Both the position numbers and the translations under genes were made by a program. Of a stretch of DNA of 10,221 nucleotides, positions 6,044-10,221 are shown piece by piece (position 1 is the first letter of the stretch; each line of letters begins with the position of its first letter). Source of the stretch: Novosphingobium sp. (lineage in GTDB: Bacteria > Pseudomonadota > Alphaproteobacteria > Sphingomonadales > Sphingomonadaceae); the NCBI GenBank assembly GCA_030830245.1, contig JAURNJ010000236.1, forward strand, positions 1 to 10,221, given 5' to 3'. The notes under the pieces are model-generated. The model did no database searches. It saw only the letters and a list, made by a program, of their open reading frames with translations, and was not told where the DNA came from.

Positions 6044-7246
6044 TCACCGGCCAGAGAGCCGCCGCAGCGTCCCCTTTGGCAACAACAACAGGGCTTTGCC
6101 GCGCCCGCTCATCCCGCCTGCGGTCAAACGTGCCTCCGCGCCTGCCCCCCAGAAGGTGTCGAAGCGGTTTGCGCCCTTGATTGCGCCGCCGGTGTCTTGC
6201 GCGATCCAAATGCCGTCGGCCTCGTTCCGGTCGAGATCGAGCCACACTGGCGCGCCGAGCGGCACGAATTTCGGGTCGGCAGCGACCGAACTTTTGGGCC
6301 GCACCGGCACGCCCATGGCGCCAAGCGGGGCATCGCCGGTCAGTTCGCGGAAGAACACCCAACTGCGGTTCTCGCGCATCAGCGCGCGGCCTTCGTCAGG
6401 CTTCTCGCGGATATATTGCATGATCCCCTGCATGGAGCCCGAATATTGGCCCGGCCCGGTGCCGAGAAGGCCGCGCTCGCGCATCAGGCCGCCGATACCG
6501 GTATAGGGTTGGCCATTCTGCCCGGCATAGCCGATCCGTGTGACTGTCCCGTCCGGCGAACGAAGGCGGCCCGAACCCTGCACCTGCAGGAAGAAGAATT
6601 CGACCGGATCTTTCGCCCAACCGATTTCCAGACCGCGGCCCATCAGGGCGCCCTGCTCGATCTCGGCACGATCATGATAGGGCACGAACTGACCACGCTC
6701 GTCATAGCGACCAAGCGGCATGTTGCCGTTTTCGAGCGGTTCGGCCTCACCCGGCCTGGCGCGCACCAGATCGGTGGGCATACCATAGACGGGCACATCG
6801 AAGCCTGGCAAACGCTGGCGCGCGCCTTCTATCTCGGGCTCAAAATAGCCGGTGGCAAAAGCGGTCCCTTCGCCGACCCGCACCGTTTCAAAATAGGTCG
6901 CGAAGAAATGGCTGGCCTCGCCGGTCCAGCGCTTCGCTGCTTCGCAGGGCAGTTGCCAATCCGCCTGCCGGGTCAACCCGCTGGCATCGGTGCGATTGAG
7001 CACGCCGGGGCAGCTTTCAACAAAGGAGAGCATGGCAAGGCGCGCATCTCCGCTGGCCATGCCAAGCACCTCGACCGGCGGCCCGGCTGTGAGGCCAGCA
7101 GTCAGCGCAGTGGCAACCGGAGCACCCGAGGGCACGGGAGATGGTCTGACCGAAGGTGCTGAAACCGATTCGCCGGGAAGCAACCTGATGCAAGCGCCCA
7201 GAAGCGCGACAAGGGCCAGCGCGACAAGAGCCCTGCCCTCCCGCAC
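6044..7246 (-). CDS. mltA: Membrane-bound lytic murein transglycosylase A (lipoprotein)
   Basis: Cleaves peptidoglycan glycan strands to 1,6-anhydromuropeptides and is anchored to the outer membrane as a lipoprotein. Taken from GTG 7246 it has 400 residues: a basic N-terminus, a hydrophobic core (ALVALALVAL) and lipobox LGAC with Cys19 as the lipidation site. The MltA domain includes ATGYFEPEIEG (131-141), FFFLQVQGSGRL (217-228) and IGYAGQNGQPYTGIG (238-252). The C-terminal 3D-type barrel has QDTGGAIKGANRFDTFWG. Asp351 and Asp363 there line up with the Asp pair of E. coli MltA, the second being the catalytic Asp308. The start is 4 bases after the Tim44-like stop. An in-frame start at 7378 would overlap that gene by over 100 bases and bury the signal peptide, so it is rejected. 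Confidence 0.93.
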   Translation of the reverse strand: MREGRALVALALVALLGACIRLLPGESVSAPSVRPSPVPSGAPVATALTAGLTAGPPVEVLGMASGDARLAMLSFVESCPGVLNRTDASGLTRQADWQLPCEAAKRWTGEASHFFATYFETVRVGEGTAFATGYFEPEIEGARQRLPGFDVPVYGMPTDLVRARPGEAEPLENGNMPLGRYDERGQFVPYHDRAEIEQGALMGRGLEIGWAKDPVEFFFLQVQGSGRLRSPDGTVTRIGYAGQNGQPYTGIGGLMRERGLLGTGPGQYSGSMQGIMQYIREKPDEGRALMRENRSWVFFRELTGDAPLGAMGVPVRPKSSVAADPKFVPLGAPVWLDLDRNEADGIWIAQDTGGAIKGANRFDTFWGAGAEARLTAGGMSGRGKALLLLPKGTLRRLSGR

Positions 7247-7250
7247 AGCC

Positions 7251-7919
7251 TCAGCCTTCGTCGGTTTCTTCCAGCAGCCAGTCCGGATCGGCGGACCCGA
7301 TGTCGCGGGCGAAAGTCCACACATCGATTGCTTCGACCGCATCGTTGAGCGATCCTGCCACGACATTGCCCGCTGCATCTCGCGTCACTGCCGCAATGTC
7401 GGAGCGGAAGCGCACCGTGATACGCGCCATGGGTGAGCGGTACTCGGCATCGGAGATCGTGCTTTCCTCGATCCGCACCAGCCGGTTGTCGAGCGTCTCT
7501 CCTGCCGCGACACGCGCGTCGATAGCCGAGGCAAAGCTTTCGTAAACGGCATCGTCACACAGCTGGCGCAACTCCTCTTTGTCGCCCTTCCAGAAGGCTT
7601 CGAGCACCATGCGATAGGCACCGCGTGCGCCATCCATGAAAGCGAAAGGATCGAACCGGCGGTCGGCCGCGGAAATATCGCGCAGGCCGCGCTCAACCGC
7701 AGGACTAGCAGCGGGAAAACGCGGTTCAGGAATGCGCGGCGGAAAGCTCTCCACCTCTTCGACCGGACGCGGCGCGGGCGCGCGGTTCAGGCCCGGAGGC
7801 TGATCGAAGCGGCCCTGGATCGGCTCTTCCTCGTGCTCTGCCCGGCGCCCAAGCACCGAATAGAGCCGAAGGCCCAGAAAGGCAGCGATCATGGCCAGGA
7901 TTACGAGTTCGACAGTCAC
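7251..7919 (-). CDS. Tim44-like domain protein (TimA-type), inner-membrane anchored
   Basis: A 222-residue protein with one N-terminal membrane segment (about 3-22, VELVILAMIAAFLGLRLYSV), a charged and proline-rich linker (about 25-80) and a C-terminal Tim44-like domain (about 88-218). The domain contains FDPFAFMDGARGAYRMVLEAFWKGD and ends VEAIDVWTFARDIGSADPDWLLEET, the hallmark end of this family. It is the bacterial relative of mitochondrial Tim44, called TimA in Caulobacter; its bacterial function is poorly known. The start is GTG 7919, where homology begins. The ribosome site is weak, and an out-of-frame five-codon reading frame (ATG 7933 to TGA 7916) overlaps the start. It leads the operon with mltA and smr and diverges from secB. 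Confidence 0.88.
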   Translation of the reverse strand: MTVELVILAMIAAFLGLRLYSVLGRRAEHEEEPIQGRFDQPPGLNRAPAPRPVEEVESFPPRIPEPRFPAASPAVERGLRDISAADRRFDPFAFMDGARGAYRMVLEAFWKGDKEELRQLCDDAVYESFASAIDARVAAGETLDNRLVRIEESTISDAEYRSPMARITVRFRSDIAAVTRDAAGNVVAGSLNDAVEAIDVWTFARDIGSADPDWLLEETDEG

Positions 7920-8159
7920 ACCAAAGGGTCCATCTTGAGGGAGGCGATCAGTGCCTCGCGTTCATCATAGCCCGAGATAGGCATGGTTGACAAATGCACA
8001 ACACATGCCTGCCCCGCAGGACGTGTTTTATAGGCGGCAAAGCTTTCGCGATGGTGACTGGGGGTGCGAGGCATTGCCGCCCGTTCACGCCGGTGCTAGT
8101 CGCGCGCGCAAACCAATGGCGCGGCAATTCCGCCACACGCCCACCAGAAAGCATGCGAC
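7920..8159. other. Divergent intergenic region, Tim44-like gene / secB
   Basis: These 240 bases contain no supportable gene. Besides the minus-strand promoter they hold a small inverted repeat, CCTGC-CCC-GCAGG (8008-8020), followed by GTTTTAT (8024-8030). Otherwise there is GC-rich sequence leading to secB with no clear promoter and only a weak ribosome site (AGAAAG, 8146-8151). Confidence 0.5.
7964..7993 (-). promoter_or_regulatory. Putative sigma70-type promoter for the Tim44-like/mltA/smr operon
   Basis: On the minus strand, TTGTCA (7993-7988) and TATGAT (7969-7964) are separated by 18 bases, each matching the -35 and -10 consensus at five of six positions. The implied start near 7957 would give a leader of about 38 bases before GTG 7919. 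On the opposite strand the same -35 region reads TTGACA (7987-7992), but no matching -10 follows at a suitable distance for secB. Confidence 0.45.
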
Positions 8160-8681
8160 ATGGCCGACGAAGACAACATCATCACCGACCTCAATTCCGA
8201 TCCTCTTCCCAACGGCGCCGACGAAGGCCCGGCGGCCGGGATCATCTCGCAATACGTCAAGGATCTCTCGGTCGAGAACCCTAATGCCCCGCAGTGCTAC
8301 CAGTGGACCGAAGCGCCGCAGATCGACGTGCAGTTCAACATCGGAGCGCAGCATATCGAGGGCGACATCACCGAGGTGGAACTGAAAATCGTCGCGACTG
8401 CCAAGACCGCCGAGGGCACGGCCTATGCCGTCCACCTCGCCTATGCCGGGCTGATCGGCATACGCGGGCTCGACGAGGGCACCTCGCACGCCTTCCTGTT
8501 TGCCGAAGCACCGCGCATCCTGTTCCCGTTCGCGCGCCGCATCATCGCCGATTCGATCCGCGATGCCGGGTTCACCCCGCTGATGCTCGATCCGATCGAC
8601 TTCAACGGCCTCTACATGCAGCAGATCGCCGCTGCCGAACAGCAGGGCGAAGGCGCCAATGCACCGGTGGGCAACGCCTGA
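8160..8681 (+). CDS. secB: Protein-export chaperone SecB
   Basis: A cytoplasmic tetrameric chaperone that keeps precursor proteins unfolded and hands them to SecA. It is 173 residues, normal for alphaproteobacteria. Characteristic features are ISQYVKDLSVENPNAP (29-44), an alternating strand region with EVELKIVATAK, and AYAGLIGIRG. The conserved segment EAPRILFPFARRIIADSIRDAGF ends in PLMLDPIDFNGLY. A short acidic N-terminus and a Gln/Ala tail flank the core. ATG 8160 is chosen by family match; an out-of-frame ATG lies at 8153. It forms a unit with murJ 24 bases downstream, and diverges from the Tim44-like operon. One expected client in this window is the signal-peptide-bearing beta-barrel protein (inference). 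Confidence 0.96.
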   Translation: MADEDNIITDLNSDPLPNGADEGPAAGIISQYVKDLSVENPNAPQCYQWTEAPQIDVQFNIGAQHIEGDITEVELKIVATAKTAEGTAYAVHLAYAGLIGIRGLDEGTSHAFLFAEAPRILFPFARRIIADSIRDAGFTPLMLDPIDFNGLYMQQIAAAEQQGEGANAPVGNA

Positions 8682-8684
8682 TCT

Positions 8685-8697
8685 TACCCAAAGGGTA
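8685..8697 (+). promoter_or_regulatory. Small hairpin that includes the murJ ribosome binding site
   Basis: TACCC (8685-8689) pairs with GGGTA (8693-8697) across AAA, four bases after the secB stop. The right arm holds the AAAGGG-type ribosome site for murJ at about 9 bases from its ATG. If folded, it could lower murJ initiation unless ribosomes ending secB open it. The stem is only 5 bp, so it may be chance. Confidence 0.3.
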
Positions 8698-8705
8698 GCT
8701 CGACC

Positions 8706-10221
8706 ATGAGCGCACTCATCAAGCATACGTCGACGATTGCCGGGTTCACGGTGATCAGCCGCATTTTCGGCTTTGTGCGCGACATGTTGCTGGCCCGCGT
8801 GCTGGGCGCGGGGCTGGCGGCGGATGCCTATCAACTTGCCTTCACGCTGCCCAACACGTTCCGGCGGCTGTTTGCCGAGGGCGCTTTCTCGGTCGCGTTC
8901 GTGCCGATGTATTCGCGCAAGCTGCCGGGCGAGAACGGCGAGGCCGAAGCGGCGAAATTTGCTGACGACGTGCTTTCGGTGTTCATCTGGGTGCTGCTCG
9001 TCTTTTCGGCAGTGGCCATGCTTGCCATGCCGCTGATCGTCTATGCTCTTGCCAGCGAGTACCAGAGCGTGCCGGGCAAGTTCGAGCTCTCGGTATTCCT
9101 CAGCCGCATGACGTTTCCCTACCTTTTCTTCATCTCGATCGTCGCCATGCTGACCGGGCTGCTCAATTCGCGCTCGCGCTTCGCGCCCGGCGCGATCGCG
9201 CCGATCCTGTTCAACCTTACGTTGATCTCGGGAATCGTCGCAGGACATTACTGGCGCGGCGACAGTGCTGACGACACCAAGGTGGTCTACGTGCTCAGCG
9301 CGGCGGTCGCCCTCTCGGGCTTCGTGCAGATGGTCTATCTGTTCTGGGCGGTGCGACGCGCAGAGCTGAAGCTGCATATCCGTCGGCCCCGGCTGACTCC
9401 TGAAGTCAAGCGGCTGGGCGTCGTGATCCTGCCTGCCACCTTCGGGGCAGGCATTTACCAGATCAGCCAGTTCGTCGACACGTTCTTCGCCACTTCGCTG
9501 CCACAGGGCTCGCTGACCCTCCTCAAGATGGCCGACCGGCTGAACCAGATGCCGTTGGGCATCGTCGGCATTGCGCTGGGCACGGCGATCCTACCGATGC
9601 TTTCGCGCCATATCCAGTCCAAGAACGCCAGCGAGGCGCAGCGGCTTCAGGCGAATGCCTTCGAGATGGCGACCTTGCTCACCCTGCCCGCGGCTGCCGC
9701 GCTCGCCATCTGCGCCCCGGCCTTCGTCAACGCCTTCTTCGTGGGCGGCAAGTTCAAGCCCGAGGACGGGGTCATCATGGCCCATATCACGATGGCCCTG
9801 GTCGCGGGCCTGCCAGCCTATGTCGTGGTCAAGATCCTCAACCCCGGATTCTTTGCCCGATCCGATACTCGCACGCCGGTTTATACCGCGCTGGCTGCGC
9901 TGGTGTTCAACATCGGGCTGAACATCTGGTTCATCACCCGGCTCGATTGGGGGATCGTCGGACTGGCAGGAGCGACCGCTCTTTCGGCGACGCTAAACTG
10001 CGCGCTGCTCTATGCCGTGCTGCACAAACGCGGCTGGTTCCACTTCACTGGCGCACTCGCGCTGCGCATCGCGCGGCAGCTGGTTGCGACGGCAGCGATG
10101 TCGGCAGTGCTGTGGTGGCTGATGCAGGTGCTGTTCGAACACTTTTCCGGCTCGGTGATCGAGCGGATCTGGTCTCTGACCGTGCTGGTCGGCTCGGGCC
10201 TTGCCGTCTATGGCACGGTCG
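8706..10221 (+). CDS. murJ: Lipid II flippase MurJ (3'-truncated by window edge)
   Basis: Inner-membrane MOP-superfamily transporter that flips lipid II across the membrane for peptidoglycan synthesis (formerly MviN). 505 residues are visible with no stop before the window end; the family is usually about 510-530 residues, so only the tail is missing. The N-terminus has SRIFGFVRDMLLARVLGAG, then ADAYQLAFTLPNTFRRLFAEGAFSVAFVPMYS. Arg19, Arg25, Asp40 and Arg53 line up with E. coli Arg18, Arg24, Asp39 and Arg52, known to matter for function. Many hydrophobic segments follow, consistent with about 14 membrane helices. The block LLKMADRLNQMPLGIVGIALGTAILPMLSR is also typical. ATG 8706 has an AAAGGG site upstream and lies 24 bases after secB, so co-transcription is likely. 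Confidence 0.96.
   Translation, partial: MSALIKHTSTIAGFTVISRIFGFVRDMLLARVLGAGLAADAYQLAFTLPNTFRRLFAEGAFSVAFVPMYSRKLPGENGEAEAAKFADDVLSVFIWVLLVFSAVAMLAMPLIVYALASEYQSVPGKFELSVFLSRMTFPYLFFISIVAMLTGLLNSRSRFAPGAIAPILFNLTLISGIVAGHYWRGDSADDTKVVYVLSAAVALSGFVQMVYLFWAVRRAELKLHIRRPRLTPEVKRLGVVILPATFGAGIYQISQFVDTFFATSLPQGSLTLLKMADRLNQMPLGIVGIALGTAILPMLSRHIQSKNASEAQRLQANAFEMATLLTLPAAAALAICAPAFVNAFFVGGKFKPEDGVIMAHITMALVAGLPAYVVVKILNPGFFARSDTRTPVYTALAALVFNIGLNIWFITRLDWGIVGLAGATALSATLNCALLYAVLHKRGWFHFTGALALRIARQLVATAAMSAVLWWLMQVLFEHFSGSVIERIWSLTVLVGSGLAVYGTV

Noticed and set aside
5972..7162. A 396-codon open frame on the plus strand opposite mltA
   Set aside because: It is the complementary shadow of the well-supported mltA gene, with low-complexity Ala/His/Arg composition and no family match that I can see.
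7247..7378. An upstream extension of mltA
   Set aside because: It overlaps the end of the Tim44-like gene and would place the lipoprotein signal peptide 44 residues inside the protein.
8085..9377. A 430-codon open frame on the minus strand opposite secB and murJ
   Set aside because: The product is very rich in Arg, His, Asp, Glu and Gln with no recognisable domain. It lies fully antisense to two clearly conserved genes; GC-rich coding sequence often leaves such frames open.
1..10221. CRISPR array, insertion sequence, prophage, integron or defence island
   Set aside because: No regularly spaced repeats, transposase or integrase motifs, terminal inverted repeats or phage genes were seen; base composition looks even by eye.

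Overview
The window is an ordinary-looking stretch of core chromosome from a GC-rich alphaproteobacterium. It is most likely a member of the Sphingomonadales (Erythrobacteraceae or Sphingomonadaceae). That placement rests on protein character (UbiG, AroC, SecB, MurJ and an MltA partnered with a bacterial Tim44-like protein), on high GC with GTG starts, and on a divergent Tim44-like/secB arrangement that I recall from alphaproteobacteria. It comes from reading only, not from a search. I see no rRNA, tRNA, CRISPR array, insertion sequence, integrase or phage gene.

Layout. Bases 1-636 hold the 3' part of ubiG (ubiquinone O-methyltransferase). Its tail overlaps, end to end, a small minus-strand gene (627-886) that is split by an apparent one-base deletion. 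A secreted outer-membrane beta-barrel protein follows (1074-1640). It ends in a hairpin shared with the stop codon of a convergent intracellular PHA depolymerase, phaZ (1687-2910, minus). Divergent from phaZ is a glutathione S-transferase-family gene (3036-3689). This converges, with a one-base gap, on a two-gene minus-strand unit: an antibiotic-biosynthesis-monooxygenase (ABM) domain protein and an ArsC/Spx-like protein joined by a GTGA overlap (3691-4346). Divergent from that unit is aroC, chorismate synthase (4405-5472), with a perfect 16-bp palindrome just upstream of its start.

The right half is mostly about the cell envelope and protein export. A minus-strand operon reads Tim44-like membrane protein, lytic transglycosylase MltA, Smr-domain protein (7919 down to 5479), with gaps of 4 and 7 bases. 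It has a recognisable sigma70-type promoter at about 7964-7993. Divergent from it, secB (export chaperone) and murJ (lipid II flippase, cut by the window end) form a plus-strand pair with a 24-base gap. Murein turnover (MltA), murein precursor flipping (MurJ), export (SecB) and an inner-membrane Tim44-like factor therefore share one locus.

I found no convincing evidence for a previously undescribed multi-gene system. The items most worth a second look are the frameshifted small gene, the palindromes in two divergent intergenic regions, and the unexplained function of the Tim44-like gene in an envelope operon.
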